A stretch of DNA of 24,814 bases. It comes from a virus. Under the pieces are notes generated by a model, which saw only the letters and a list, made by a program, of their open reading frames with translations, was not told where the DNA came from and made no database searches. Below, one piece after another: positions 12,112 to 20,615 of the stretch. Position numbers and translations under genes: made by a program. Position 1 is the stretch's first letter, and every line of letters begins with the position of its first letter. The stretch is from the IMG/VR virus record IMGVR_UViG_3300030108_001226, positions 1 to 24,814 of that record; one strand, 5' to 3'.

Positions 12112-12716
12112 GTTTACTTCTATTATTATATTCGCCGAAAACCATTGCAAATACTGTTAGTTCCCCATCAGCATCAAGTTCTGGTACGGTGATCAATAAC
12201 GGCTATCAAACTATAAATGGAGGCTTCCCAACGATGACTTATGGAGGAAATATTCAGTGCCAGCAACCGACATTAGCCTTTACACCATTTGTAACCAAAG
12301 GGGAAAACTACAGTACACCTAGAATTACCACAACTAAAACTAATATTTATGATCTTGCAGAGGATGCTTCGGGTAATTTAGTAAATCCAGGCAAAATTTT
12401 ATATCAAAGTGAACAGCCAAGGATAGATCAATCAACTCATAATTTTAATTATGGTTTCACCATCAGCTTGCAGATACCATTGGGAGAGGGATCTGATCTT
12501 TGCGTCAAGGCTGCTGAAAACCAGATAAAAGGACAGGAATTTGCATTACAGAAGGCACGTTTAGAGGCCAATCTGGCAAGGATGAAGGTATGTGCGGAGC
12601 AGTTTAAGCTTGGTGTAAAGCTGATAAATGAAGATGCGGTAGCGTGTAAAAACGTAGTATTAACAACAATTCCCAATCAGGTATTACCGCATACTCACGA
12701 GATAAAAACTAAGTAG
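12093..12716 (+). CDS. Secreted protein of cyanophage type; start uncertain
   Basis: About 207 residues. A signal-peptide-like segment (NFFKLSLLLLLYSPKTIA, then NT) leads to VSSPSASSSGTVINNG, a Gly/Thr-rich middle with a TYGGNIQCQ motif, and a helical, coiled-coil-prone end (AAENQIKGQEFALQKARLEANLARMKVCAEQ). I remember NTVSSPSASSSG...TYGGxIQCQG proteins from marine cyanophages; their function is unknown. The start is a problem: no ATG, GTG or TTG lies at the signal peptide. I give ATC 12093 as the nearest possible non-standard start. ATGs at 11940 and 11973 would add about 40-50 residues that are plainly the out-of-frame reading of the previous gene. Sequence error or start-codon decay is also possible. 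Confidence 0.6.
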   Translation: MNFFKLSLLLLLYSPKTIANTVSSPSASSSGTVINNGYQTINGGFPTMTYGGNIQCQQPTLAFTPFVTKGENYSTPRITTTKTNIYDLAEDASGNLVNPGKILYQSEQPRIDQSTHNFNYGFTISLQIPLGEGSDLCVKAAENQIKGQEFALQKARLEANLARMKVCAEQFKLGVKLINEDAVACKNVVLTTIPNQVLPHTHEIKTK

Positions 12717-12720
12717 ATTT

Positions 12721-13344
12721 TTATTTTTTCTTTGTCAGTTGTTTTTTTATCTTTTTAAATATTTCAGAAATCACCTTTTTTATTACAGGAGCCAAAAGCG
12801 CAGACCCACCAGCAACCACACCGATAACAGCAGTAGAAATGAGTGCTTGAGGTGTACCAGTAAAGCTCTCTCTGAATGGTACTTTTTCCCAGACTCCGAC
12901 ACAAGTAATACCATCTGAAGGGGATCTTTCCCATTTTACCAATCTTTCAATTCTAAGATCATTTCTGTAATCTCCAGGTCTAAATTGTGGGTTTTTAGGT
13001 GGGCAAGGTTCATATACTACTTTCTTATCTTTCTTAGGTTTTGGTTGTGCTAAGTTTGTATCTTTTTGAGTTGGCGCAGTATTAACAGGGACAGGTTCTG
13101 TATCTATTATTTGTGCAGGGTCATATCTCATCGGAGTATATGATGGGATTTCACCGTTTGGACATACAGTATATGTGCCACGTTTATCTGATATTAGTAA
13201 TGATGGATTGCGTGTAATTTCTAGGTCACGATGATATAAATAACAGCCAGGCAACTTGCCTTCTAGTTTTGGTTTTGTAAAATATGGAGCATCAGGAATA
13301 TCTATTGTTGGTAGTTTTATCTCAGGTATCTTTATTTCACTCAT
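12721..13344 (-). CDS. Hypothetical protein with C-terminal membrane segment
   Basis: A 207-residue protein. The N-terminus is a repeated I-P pattern (SEIKIPEIKLPTIDIPDAP), followed by GCYLYHRDLEI, GTYTVCPNG and a proline/lysine-rich linker (QPKPKKDKKVVYEPCPP). A membrane helix lies at about 172-190 (STAVIGVVAGGSALLAPVI), before a lysine-rich tail of about 20 residues. It resembles membrane-tethered proteins near the fibre genes of marine phages, as far as I recall. It is the last of three overlapping minus-strand genes, and its stop lies 4 nt from the stop of the convergent secreted protein. The function is unknown. Confidence 0.72.
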   Translation of the reverse strand: MSEIKIPEIKLPTIDIPDAPYFTKPKLEGKLPGCYLYHRDLEITRNPSLLISDKRGTYTVCPNGEIPSYTPMRYDPAQIIDTEPVPVNTAPTQKDTNLAQPKPKKDKKVVYEPCPPKNPQFRPGDYRNDLRIERLVKWERSPSDGITCVGVWEKVPFRESFTGTPQALISTAVIGVVAGGSALLAPVIKKVISEIFKKIKKQLTKKK

Positions 13345-13555
13345 CTTTATCTACATCACCTATAGAAATAGACCAACCATCTTCTCCAAACTTACCTTTT
13401 TCAACAATTCTAGGTTTTGTCATTTTTGCATCCATATCATTATGATATTTTTTTATCTCATCATCTAATTCAAGTTGTAGTTTTTTTATTCTTATCCAGG
13501 ACACAAGTTTATCAATATAATATTTTATTAATTTTTTAAAAAATCCAAAGATCAT
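13337..13555 (-). CDS. Small amphipathic/charged protein
   Basis: A 72-residue protein with an N-terminal basic amphipathic or membrane-touching segment (MIFGFFKKLIKYYIDKLVSWI), a charged coiled-coil-like stretch (KKLQLELDDEIKKYHNDMD), and a C-terminal GEDGWSISIGDVDKDE. It overlaps the next gene by 8 nt and the previous one by 4 nt, so the three are probably translated together. No family is recognised. Confidence 0.65.
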   Translation of the reverse strand: MIFGFFKKLIKYYIDKLVSWIRIKKLQLELDDEIKKYHNDMDAKMTKPRIVEKGKFGEDGWSISIGDVDKDE

Positions 13556-13770
13556 TTGATGATTGGCATTGAAGGCCCTGTTACTTTTGGTAATTCCTGA
13601 TCTAATACTTTTGGCATCATTCCAGACACGTTATCAAGCACCTCATTCATTACTCTAGCCTTGAACTGCTCAGAGGTTACAAATCTGAAGGCGTAATACG
13701 AACCGCCCAACATTGACAAGGTAAGGAATAGAGACAACAATGAAGCTATCTGACAAATCTTTTGAAACAT
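13552..13770 (-). CDS. Small single-pass membrane protein
   Basis: A 72-residue protein with one N-terminal membrane helix (about 6-28, QIASLLSLFLTLSMLGGSYYAF) and an external or internal tail ending in KVLDQELPKVTGPSMPII. Proteins of this shape recur near tail and lysis genes of marine phages in my memory, without known function. It overlaps the next gene as ATGA. Its ATG lies one base from the ATG of an opposing small ORF. Confidence 0.65.
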   Translation of the reverse strand: MFQKICQIASLLSLFLTLSMLGGSYYAFRFVTSEQFKARVMNEVLDNVSGMMPKVLDQELPKVTGPSMPIIK

Positions 13771-13771
13771 A

Positions 13772-13906
13772 ATGCTGAAAGAAATCCTGTTGAAATTGGC
13801 AATGCCTTTAACTTTGATGACATTTTGCCTTGTGGTTTCATTAGCTCCACTCTATCTAATTGGTGGAATTATGACCAAACAAATGCACGAAAAAGTAAAA
13901 TTTTAA
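13772..13906 (+). CDS. Small membrane protein on the opposite strand
   Basis: A 44-codon ORF on the plus strand within a minus-strand cluster. It has a basic N-terminus (MLKEILLK), a hydrophobic helix at about 9-33 (LAMPLTLMTFCLVVSLAPLYLIGGI) and a short charged tail (TKQMHEKVKF). It fills the gap between two minus-strand genes almost exactly, ending 3 nt before the neighbour's stop. No ribosome binding site is visible. The membrane-protein character is good, but expression is uncertain. Confidence 0.4.
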   Translation: MLKEILLKLAMPLTLMTFCLVVSLAPLYLIGGIMTKQMHEKVKF

Positions 13907-13909
13907 AAT

Positions 13910-14248
13910 TTACCAAGGTACACCCGAAGTCTTAGTAGGTGTTTTTGATTCTGTTATCTGTGCAGCAATACTTGTTTCAATGGATGTCACTTCATCAGAA
14001 CCTATTGCAGCTTTAGCCCATGCGATAGCATTTGCTTTTGTTATATCTGCATAAGCAGTAAAAGATCCAGAATCAGCTTCTGCAAGTCCTACAGAGCCAT
14101 AAGCAGAACCGCTATGAACTACAGCAGAATCGCCAGTGCCAACAGTTTCAGAGTCACTAGCAGTCCAGTGAACAGTTGTAACAACATCAGATAAAGAACC
14201 TACAGTTTTTGTTGCATCTAAAGAAACAACATCCCAGGTAACAGCCAT
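13910..14248 (-). CDS. Conserved phage hypothetical protein (DUF7936-like)
   Basis: A 112-residue protein beginning MAVTWDVVSLDATK, followed by a beta-type middle (TTVHWTASDSETVGTGDSAVVHSG), then a helix ANAIAWAKAAIGSDEVTSIETSIAAQI, and ending KTPTKTSGVPW. I recognise this pattern from small proteins next to the fibre genes of marine cyanophages, annotated only as a domain of unknown function. Its place after the fibre gene suggests a virion-associated or fibre-accessory role; that is inference. Confidence 0.75.
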   Translation of the reverse strand: MAVTWDVVSLDATKTVGSLSDVVTTVHWTASDSETVGTGDSAVVHSGSAYGSVGLAEADSGSFTAYADITKANAIAWAKAAIGSDEVTSIETSIAAQITESKTPTKTSGVPW

Positions 14249-14271
14249 GATAATAAATGTTTAGTTTTATT

Positions 14272-14472
14272 TTACTTGGATTCTACCGTCTGAACAACAT
14301 CACTAAGTTTTTCAAGTTGTTTTAATGCACCCTGATCTTCCATGATTGGTTGCATTAATTGTTGTGCCTCTGCTTGTTTTTCTTGAATTTCTCTTTGTAA
14401 AACTTGTAATTTTGCAATATTTAAATCTAGACGAGTTTTTGTTTCGTCATAAAGTTCTTGTGGTGTTGCCAT
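14272..14472 (-). CDS. Small coiled-coil protein
   Basis: A 66-residue protein that is nearly one continuous coiled coil (TRLDLNIAKLQVLQREIQEKQAEAQQL). The helix breaks at QPIMEDQG and resumes. It is preceded by a strong candidate promoter (14494-14522). It lies between the tail fibre and the DUF7936-like gene, so it could be a fibre assembly or trimerisation helper; this is positional inference only. Confidence 0.68.
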   Translation of the reverse strand: MATPQELYDETKTRLDLNIAKLQVLQREIQEKQAEAQQLMQPIMEDQGALKQLEKLSDVVQTVESK

Positions 14473-14493
14473 AAAATTTATTTAAGTTATCCA

Positions 14494-14522
14494 ATTATAC
14501 TAAGCAGCCTCAAGGGTTTCAA
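14494..14522 (-). promoter_or_regulatory. Strong sigma-70-like promoter at the fibre gene's 3' end
   Basis: On the minus strand, TTGAAA (14522-14517) is followed after exactly 17 bases by a perfect TATAAT (14499-14494). The -35 box and spacer lie in the last codons of the tail fibre gene, including its stop. Transcription would begin near 14487 and serve the coiled-coil protein and the genes to its left. Confidence 0.6.
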
Positions 14523-16359
14523 CTTTTGTGATTAATTCTTGTACAGCAGCTACAAGTAAAGGCACAAGTTTAGCTTGATCTATTTGTTGATAAATTGGAT
14601 CGCCTTTTTTAGCTTCTCTTGAATCTTCAGTTGCCACTTCATCTTTAGTTCCTGTTATTGCTTCTGGAACTGCTGTTACTTCATGTGCAAAGAAACCATC
14701 TACTATTGTGCTTGTATCGCTTTTAAAATTAAATCTATATGGTTTAAGTGTTTTTAATCTAGTAATTCCATCTGAAATTGAAACTGCATTTTCTTTTAAT
14801 CTATAGTCAGAAGAAGTGTTATACGCTGTTGATGATGTATTAACTTGAATAGAACCAACGATAGAACCATTGCTATCAAATCTAACCCTGTATGCCCCAC
14901 CAGATGTATCATTGTCAAAATGTAATTGCGAATCGGTATTACTAGTTGCTGTATTTACTTGTCTAATACCGCCAACTACATCTAATTTAACAGCAGGGCT
15001 TGTTGTACCTATACCTACGTTTCCAGCATTATCAGCAATAAGGACATTATTATTACTACTTTCAAAAAGAACATGATTATTAGATGTAGTGCCTATTGCA
15101 AAACGACCATTTGAATTGATTGATCTAATATCAAATTGTTGCCCTGATCCACCTGTACTAATTAAACTTAATTTAGCAGTGTCACTAGCCTTAGTTATCG
15201 TTACATCACCAGTAATGTGCAATTTTGTTGATGGACTTGTTGTACCTATACCAACTCTTCCAGAAGAATCTATACGCATACGTTCTGTAGGACTAGCAGC
15301 ACCATCGGCAGTTGTTTGAAATACTAATCTTCCCGGCATATCATCAGAGCCGGGTGTCCCATCTATTTGCGCTCTTATTTCTGCACAAAAATTGTCAAAA
15401 TTATTTCCGTCACTACCATAAAATCTAATTTTCCCTACTTCATCTCCATCTTGAACTATGGTCTGACTACCAACAGTTCCATTTCGAGACATTCCAAGAG
15501 ATAAGCAAGCACCACTTGAACCATTAGCGTATCTTCCTATAAAAAGTGTAGAATCGGCAAAATTACCTCCATGTATTTGAACACGATTATCATTACCTGA
15601 TGCTGTAACACTACTAGAGTGACCTATAAGTAGATCCCCAGCCGAATCTATACGCATACTTTCACTAGCTGATGTTGTAAATATCATATTATTGCTTGAA
15701 TGATCATATTCAATCATTCCAACATCGGCATCATCTGGGTCGCCTAAAGCGATTATAGATTTTGCATTAGATGCACCAATTATTGCAACACCGCAATTTC
15801 CATTTTTACTTACAAGCAAAGGTAAACTAGAACTTATTGTGCCAACTGTTTGTCCATCAGTACCAGCGACATGAAACAATGCTGATGGGGCATCTTCATT
15901 TATTCCAATCCGATCAGTTCCAGCGTTAAGATAAAACAAATTAACTTTTGAGTCACCTTCAATTCTAAAATCTACATCAGCACCATCTTCATTAAATACT
16001 GTTGTAGCTCCTAACTCCATCCTTTCAACACCACCAGTTGCAACATTGAAAGTATCAGCAGCAGAACTGTAGACTCCTGTGTTGAGGTCGTCCCTGAAAC
16101 TGAGTGCGGGAGTACTCGCAGAGCCATCTTCAAGAGTTAACGTGCCATCAAGCTGTAAAAGTTCTACCCAATCATTGTTGCTGGAGTTTCTTATTTTAAG
16201 AACACCGTTGGTGGTATCAGCCCACCACATATAAGCTGCTGTGGTACTAGGAGCAGAAGAACTACTGTTATTTGTAAGTATTGCTTGCAGCACATTATTA
16301 ATATCAGCCCTTACGTTAGCTCCTGTGGAGTTATCTATAACATAATCGTGAGTAGCCAT
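14500..16359 (-). CDS. Tail fibre/spike with S74 self-cleaving chaperone
   Basis: A 619-residue receptor-binding fibre. The N-terminal about 90 residues (VIDNSTGANVRADINNVLQAI ... YMWWADTTNGVLKIRN) form a head region common to cyanophage fibres. The shaft carries repeated beta elements of the type VGIGTTSPSTKLHI and SMRIDSAGDLLIG / RMRIDSSGRVGIG. The C-terminal 103 residues are an intramolecular chaperone of the endosialidase/S74 type: SDYRLKENAV at 517-526, with S517 and K522 as the cleavage dyad, then GITRLKTLKPYRFNFK and a closing coiled coil. In this family the chaperone trimerises the fibre and then cuts itself off just before the serine, so the mature fibre would be about 516 residues. 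Confidence 0.88.
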   Translation of the reverse strand: MATHDYVIDNSTGANVRADINNVLQAILTNNSSSSAPSTTAAYMWWADTTNGVLKIRNSSNNDWVELLQLDGTLTLEDGSASTPALSFRDDLNTGVYSSAADTFNVATGGVERMELGATTVFNEDGADVDFRIEGDSKVNLFYLNAGTDRIGINEDAPSALFHVAGTDGQTVGTISSSLPLLVSKNGNCGVAIIGASNAKSIIALGDPDDADVGMIEYDHSSNNMIFTTSASESMRIDSAGDLLIGHSSSVTASGNDNRVQIHGGNFADSTLFIGRYANGSSGACLSLGMSRNGTVGSQTIVQDGDEVGKIRFYGSDGNNFDNFCAEIRAQIDGTPGSDDMPGRLVFQTTADGAASPTERMRIDSSGRVGIGTTSPSTKLHITGDVTITKASDTAKLSLISTGGSGQQFDIRSINSNGRFAIGTTSNNHVLFESSNNNVLIADNAGNVGIGTTSPAVKLDVVGGIRQVNTATSNTDSQLHFDNDTSGGAYRVRFDSNGSIVGSIQVNTSSTAYNTSSDYRLKENAVSISDGITRLKTLKPYRFNFKSDTSTIVDGFFAHEVTAVPEAITGTKDEVATEDSREAKKGDPIYQQIDQAKLVPLLVAAVQELITKVETLEAA

Positions 16360-16401
16360 TACCTAATCCAATTTTTTATCTAAGTATATCCTAATCTAAA
16401 A

Positions 16402-19400
16402 CTAACTACCACGCCCAAAACCTACGGCAGTATAACTGAATGTTTTATCTTGAACAGCATTTCCAGCATTAAGAAACTTAATATTGAAACCAGTGCCACT
16501 AATACTTGTGATTTCAAACCTATCTGTTCCGCCAAGATCATTTGCAGTGATACCAATACTTGGTAACTGTGTGCCTGCCCCGACACTTGTTCCAGCCTGA
16601 CCTGTGAAGAATGTCTGATCAAAGGTAATATCAAGACCAGATGATGATGTACCCGAAGAGATATTTGATCTCTGCTCTGTTCTTCTATCCAGTTCGGCTG
16701 TATACCCTAGCTGGTCTATCTCTATGGATTGTGCAGGGTCATCACTATCCATTTCACATCTGAATTTAAAACCACGACCTACATAAGTACCATTTACAAA
16801 GGGATTAAATCTTGAAAAGTTTGCTCCATAAGTGCATGATGTTCCGCTTGATATGGTCGCACTTGTGGCAGATGTAACGGTAAAAGTATTTGCACTTGGA
16901 ACTGTAATTATTTCATAATTACCATCTGTGGCAGATCCAGCTGTAAAATCAATCACAACAAAATCACCTACAGAATATCCGTGTGATGTTTTTGTAATTG
17001 TTATCGTTGTGCCACTCTGTTCGTAGGTGGCTGAAACTGATAAATCGGGGTCTAAATCTGTGGTGGCTACTAATAATGAAGCACCGACATTGAATGCAGT
17101 GGCAGCATCAAAATCTGTCCAAGTGTCAATATTTGCTGATCTTTTATCTATCAGATCATTTGGATAAAAACCCTGCGTCACAAAATGTCTGCGTAATCTT
17201 AATGGTTGCTTACCACCTAAATCCAAAGTACTTGCAAACTCATATGAACCACCAGTAATATCAACAGCACCGATGAAATCAAAATCAGCAATACTGTCAA
17301 AATCTGCTTCATCATCAAGTGTAACTAAAGAACCAAGAACAAGACCATTAACATCATCTGAAAAGAAACAATCTACTTTCGCTCCAGCAAAAGGTGGTGA
17401 ATCTGTATCTTCTCTATCTGTAAAAACTGTTAATTTTGGTAAAGGATCAGGACTTGTAACTAAAACTGATGTTTCACCTTCACTAAGCCTGCCACCATCA
17501 TCTCTGAATTTTAAAATATATTCTCCCTCAACAATATTTGGAACAATCGTCTCATTGATAGACCCTGGAAGTGCAGGGATTACATCAACGGCATTGGTAA
17601 AAGTACCAGTGCCATCAGTGAGGTTTGACGATCTGACTACCACGTTGCCACCATGCACCACATCAACATCTGTAGATTTATCAAAACGTAATCTCACAAA
17701 CTGATCTGATATTGGTTCTATCCGTAAGTTCTGAACATCTGCTGGCCTTGCAGTTTTACCAACTGTTGTAAATGATGTTGTTGTAGGAGTAATGCTTGGT
17801 TTTCCTAATGCGTTATAACTGAACACTCTGATTTCATAAGAACCTAGCAATGTTTCAAAAATTGTGAAATCTGGTCTTGTTATTCTTTCTGAAATAAAGT
17901 TTTCATTTTTAAATCTATATTGAATCATATATTCAGTCACACCAGATACAGGTTGCCATTGAATAAATAATTTTGACACAGCACGATTATTTAATACAAC
18001 GATCTGTTCAGTAGCACTTAAACCGCTGGGTGAGGGTTTTAATGCACTTAAAGTAGTAAATGTTTTAGTTTGTAATGTTGATCCATCTTCAACATTTGCG
18101 TATTTTGAGGGGTTATGAGCGACAGCCTGTATTTCATATTCAAGTTGATTAACCTCTTTTACTGAGAAAACTCTAAAAGTTTGAAGTGATAAAGAAGCAT
18201 TTTCAATTACCCAGACAGAGTTTGCTTGAGGGACAGAGGAGAAAGCAGAAGAAACAGTGATAGTAGTTCCAGAAATAGTTGAAATTGATTTTGTCTCAAG
18301 CGTACCGTCTGACAATATGACAGATAGTGTTGCTGAGTCAGAGGTTACTAAATCAGTATTATTAGAATCATCTACTATTATCTGAGTTGTTGAAACTCCT
18401 GTTTTAATTCTTCCACCTCTTCGGACTCCAGCCCTCATAGGATCTTGAACAGATATTATTGTTCCTACTCTGACTATTGTTCCTGATTCTATAGATGTTT
18501 TAAAAGAAACTATCTCAGCTTCATTTGATTGCGTGTACAAAAACCACTTACCAAGTCTGGCAGCTTGTCCTCTGGAAGTTGTAGCAAATCCTTTTAAATT
18601 GCGAACAACAACACCATATTTGGCTTGTAATGCAGTATCTTCAACAGTTTCATAATCTATCTGTTGTGTTTCATTGTCAAAATATCCAACATTAACAACA
18701 GTTGCTTTTGTTGATTTACTTGCATTTGAATAAGAAAATCCTTCTGCTGTTATATTGCTGAGATTGTAGATATAGCTTGGATCTGTGGGTCGATCTTGAG
18801 ATATATTTATGACTCCCGCACTATAAAATGGCATTACTCTCATTACTGAACAAAGGTCATTTATTAACGAATATGCGTCACGCTGAGTATTTAAAACCAC
18901 ATTTGTTGAAAACCTTGCCTCAGTATTTCCAGTTCCTGTCATGTCATCTACTTGCTCTGAACAATAGACTGAAGCCGAATAAAAACTAAAAACATCTAAT
19001 TGTGAACTGTCTATATGATCTCCAAAACCTTTTGATGTAGTTAACAGGTCATACAAAACCCATGCTGGATCATTGGAATATTCTTTATCAGTTTTAAAAG
19101 TTCCATTAAAAGTACCTGTATAAGAAATAGAACCATCAGCCCTGACAGTACCATTGTGCGGTATGGAGATAAGGGTTCCCCTGACCCTATACATACGGGA
19201 AGGGACGGAAGGAAAGGTCTCAGCATCAAAGCGTAGTGCAGCATGAGCCGAGTTTGCGTAAGATCTTGATTCATTTATGATTTCTGTAAAAGATGACCAT
19301 TGGAATGAATCGTTCAACAATGAATCTGTGCTGTCATCAGTAGTTCTATTTACCCTAATAGTTACAGGAAAGCTAGTCCCAGAGGGTAGACTTATTTTGT

Positions 19401-20004
19401 AATCTCTAAAATAAGTACTTGCTGCTCTACCTTTTACAGTGTCTGTTATCACTGTTTGAGTTGTACCATCATTTTCTATTGTTTGAATCGTTAGGGCTAC
19501 CTCTGCTCCATTTATATCTCCATTATCCTCAAATTTTTGCAGTTGCGGAAAAGCAATAGTTACTCTAACAGCATCAATATTTGTATCTGATATTGACCTT
19601 GAAACAGGAGTATCTTTAGTAACTGTTACACCAACAGCAGTTTCAGATTCACTTTCAGTAATACCAGCAATTGCAGTTTGGTCTGAAGTACCAAAACGAG
19701 GCTCAAAAGTTACATTTTGAAAATTGAAATCGGTATCATCTGGACTTGTACCAGCAGATTGTTGTAAAACTTGAGTCCCATTAAGAAATACATCTTTGAG
19801 AGCAGAAATATCATATTCAGTCGAACCTTTGGAACCAGTAGCAGAGGGAAATCCTGAAATTACACCCTCCCCTAATAAATCAATCAGGGTCTGAAACTGC
19901 TTTGAAGCAAGAGTATTTTTTGGTAAATCGGGATTTGTTAAACCAAAAACACCAGCATTTGCTTCAATAACAGCTTGAATTATTCCAGAACCGAAAAAAG
20001 GCAT
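16402..20004 (-). CDS. Tail tip attachment protein, lambda gpJ-like
   Basis: A 1200-residue central tail-tip/host-specificity protein. The N-terminal part (TLASKQFQTLIDLLGEGVISGF, about 31-52) is the standard gpJ opening. The middle holds the tail-hub domains (AHAALRFDAETFPSVPSRMYRVRG, about 255-280; DPAWVLYDLLTTSKGFGDHID, about 311-331). Fibronectin-type repeats follow at about 650-840 (LSALKPSPSGLSATEQ..., QWQPVSGVTEYMIQYR). Residues about 990-1063 hold a module (ITITKTSHGYSVGDFVVIDF ... NTFTVTSAT) that recurs in the gpM-like protein. Its ATG overlaps the gpI-like stop. It follows K and I as in lambda. The C-terminal part probably meets the receptor or carries the fibre. Confidence 0.88.
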   Translation of the reverse strand: MPFFGSGIIQAVIEANAGVFGLTNPDLPKNTLASKQFQTLIDLLGEGVISGFPSATGSKGSTEYDISALKDVFLNGTQVLQQSAGTSPDDTDFNFQNVTFEPRFGTSDQTAIAGITESESETAVGVTVTKDTPVSRSISDTNIDAVRVTIAFPQLQKFEDNGDINGAEVALTIQTIENDGTTQTVITDTVKGRAASTYFRDYKISLPSGTSFPVTIRVNRTTDDSTDSLLNDSFQWSSFTEIINESRSYANSAHAALRFDAETFPSVPSRMYRVRGTLISIPHNGTVRADGSISYTGTFNGTFKTDKEYSNDPAWVLYDLLTTSKGFGDHIDSSQLDVFSFYSASVYCSEQVDDMTGTGNTEARFSTNVVLNTQRDAYSLINDLCSVMRVMPFYSAGVINISQDRPTDPSYIYNLSNITAEGFSYSNASKSTKATVVNVGYFDNETQQIDYETVEDTALQAKYGVVVRNLKGFATTSRGQAARLGKWFLYTQSNEAEIVSFKTSIESGTIVRVGTIISVQDPMRAGVRRGGRIKTGVSTTQIIVDDSNNTDLVTSDSATLSVILSDGTLETKSISTISGTTITVSSAFSSVPQANSVWVIENASLSLQTFRVFSVKEVNQLEYEIQAVAHNPSKYANVEDGSTLQTKTFTTLSALKPSPSGLSATEQIVVLNNRAVSKLFIQWQPVSGVTEYMIQYRFKNENFISERITRPDFTIFETLLGSYEIRVFSYNALGKPSITPTTTSFTTVGKTARPADVQNLRIEPISDQFVRLRFDKSTDVDVVHGGNVVVRSSNLTDGTGTFTNAVDVIPALPGSINETIVPNIVEGEYILKFRDDGGRLSEGETSVLVTSPDPLPKLTVFTDREDTDSPPFAGAKVDCFFSDDVNGLVLGSLVTLDDEADFDSIADFDFIGAVDITGGSYEFASTLDLGGKQPLRLRRHFVTQGFYPNDLIDKRSANIDTWTDFDAATAFNVGASLLVATTDLDPDLSVSATYEQSGTTITITKTSHGYSVGDFVVIDFTAGSATDGNYEIITVPSANTFTVTSATSATISSGTSCTYGANFSRFNPFVNGTYVGRGFKFRCEMDSDDPAQSIEIDQLGYTAELDRRTEQRSNISSGTSSSGLDITFDQTFFTGQAGTSVGAGTQLPSIGITANDLGGTDRFEITSISGTGFNIKFLNAGNAVQDKTFSYTAVGFGRGS

Positions 20005-20615
20005 TACGCAGTACCCTCCACTTGAACAGTATCAATACCAGAACTAATAACAATAGATCCAGTAAACACTTCTCCATAAATTATTGGCACTGGTACTCCA
20101 GCCCTTGTGGTGTTAGTAATTGAATTAAAACCAAAATTTGCCTGTACGTTTGGATCATTGTCTGAGAGAGTATCAGCAGCATTGAAATTAGAAACTTTTG
20201 GAGTTGGTGCAATGATACTTGTAACTCCATCAACAATTAAAGATGTACCAATAGCACTTAAAGCAGTGCTGGCTACAGTTGCAAGTAATGTGCTACCGAG
20301 TAAAGTAGTACCAATAGCTGCACTTGCAGCAGAAGCTCCAATTCCAGCAACTATAGGTATCAAAAAACCTGATCCACAAGCAACAGGAATTATTTTTATA
20401 TCTCCATCACTTTTAATTTCTAATAAATCCTCTGTTATCTCTAAATCACCCATTTTTACCTTATATAATTGATTTGCCATATGGTTTTCTACCTCTGGAA
20501 AGTTTGCAAGCAAAAAAGCAAAAGCCTGTCTAGGATTATTAGCAGCAACTTCAAAATGTGATTGGCCTAAAAATTGTCTAAGCCTCCCATAAACTGTTAG
20601 TTTTCTAAGCTGCAT
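20004..20615 (-). CDS. Tail assembly protein, lambda gpI-like
   Basis: A 203-residue tail assembly factor. The N-terminal half is a ubiquitin-like/lambda tail assembly I fold (LRKLTVYGRLRQFLGQSHFEVAANNPRQAFAFLLANFPEVENHM). The C-terminal half has glycine/alanine-rich hydrophobic segments (IPIVAGIGASAASAAIGTTLLGSTLLATVASTALSAIGTSL), as is usual for the family, then GVPVPIIYGEVFTGSIVISSGID. It overlaps the gpK-like gene by 11 nt and the gpJ-like gene by one base. In lambda, gpI helps build the tail tip and is not kept in the virion. Confidence 0.85.
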   Translation of the reverse strand: MQLRKLTVYGRLRQFLGQSHFEVAANNPRQAFAFLLANFPEVENHMANQLYKVKMGDLEITEDLLEIKSDGDIKIIPVACGSGFLIPIVAGIGASAASAAIGTTLLGSTLLATVASTALSAIGTSLIVDGVTSIIAPTPKVSNFNAADTLSDNDPNVQANFGFNSITNTTRAGVPVPIIYGEVFTGSIVISSGIDTVQVEGTA

